DNA of 5,762 nt, taken from contig JAHFOH010000096.1 of assembly GCA_023266955.1 (NCBI GenBank), positions 1 to 5,762 on the forward strand, in the 5' to 3' direction. The position numbers and the translations under genes are program-made. The stretch comes from Nitrososphaerota archaeon (GTDB lineage Archaea; Thermoproteota; Nitrososphaeria; Nitrososphaerales; JAHFOH01). The notes below the pieces were generated by a model, which saw only the letters and a program-made list of their open reading frames with translations, searched no databases and was not told the origin of the DNA. Below, one piece after another: positions 5,696 through 5,762 of this stretch (position 1 is its first letter; the number at the start of each line of letters is the position of its first letter).

Positions 5696-5762
5696 CTAAC
5701 CACAACCGACTTAATGTTAGTAAATTCCAACAGACCATAACTCGACAACTCACGACCGATCC

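Noticed and set aside
5696..5762. Possible terminator or short inverted repeat (CTAAC ... GTTAG) after the dehydrogenase gene
   Set aside because: The match is only five bases, no T-rich tract follows, and the window ends soon after.

Overview
The window reads as a piece of an archaeal chromosome carrying a complete-looking ABC importer of the spermidine/putrescine (Pot) class, with two metabolic enzymes attached. The archaeal assignment is an inference. It rests on AT-rich TATA-like boxes about 32-36 nt upstream of the first ATG of transcription units, which implies very short leaders (about 6-9 nt). It also rests on GGAGGTG/GGTGA-type Shine-Dalgarno sites inside operons and on a solute-binding protein that opens with an RRRALS-type twin-arginine signal. 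Base composition looks close to half GC. I cannot name the lineage; a TACK-type archaeon (Bathyarchaeia or Nitrososphaeria-like) is a guess.

Layout. Positions 1-4446 are all minus strand, transcribed right to left: ATPase (4385-3327), first permease (3311-2427), second permease (2425-1637), nitrilase-family hydrolase (1630-746) and solute-binding protein (684 to beyond position 1, cut by the window edge). The first four genes are separated by only 15, 1 and 6 nt and look like one operon. The binding protein follows a 61-nt gap with its own TATA-like box, so it can probably also be transcribed alone. A divergent plus-strand gene (4535-5695) encodes a lysine 6-dehydrogenase/saccharopine dehydrogenase-like oxidoreductase. 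The 149-nt spacer between the ATPase and dehydrogenase starts carries the promoters for both directions. The last 67 bases (5696-5762) hold nothing I can identify, including no clear terminator.

How it may work together. The binding protein captures a small, probably amine- or amide-bearing solute outside the cell, the two permeases form the channel, and the ATPase drives uptake. The nitrilase-fold amidohydrolase would hydrolyse a C-N bond of the imported compound or its product. The dehydrogenase would oxidise an amine or amino acid with NAD(P). Together this looks like a small uptake-and-catabolism module for a lysine-, polyamine- or omega-amide-type compound. The substrate is not proven by the sequence, and the visible binding-pocket residues differ partly from canonical PotD.

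The most unusual item lies just upstream of the ATPase gene. A 25-codon minus-strand ORF (4446-4369) encodes the first beta-strand region of a second, different ABC ATPase (VELTNVKKKFGEVLAVED) and then runs out of frame into the start of the intact ATPase gene. It looks like the surviving 5' end of a deleted tandem ATPase gene that now sits as a leader ORF and supplies the operon's start region and a strong internal Shine-Dalgarno.
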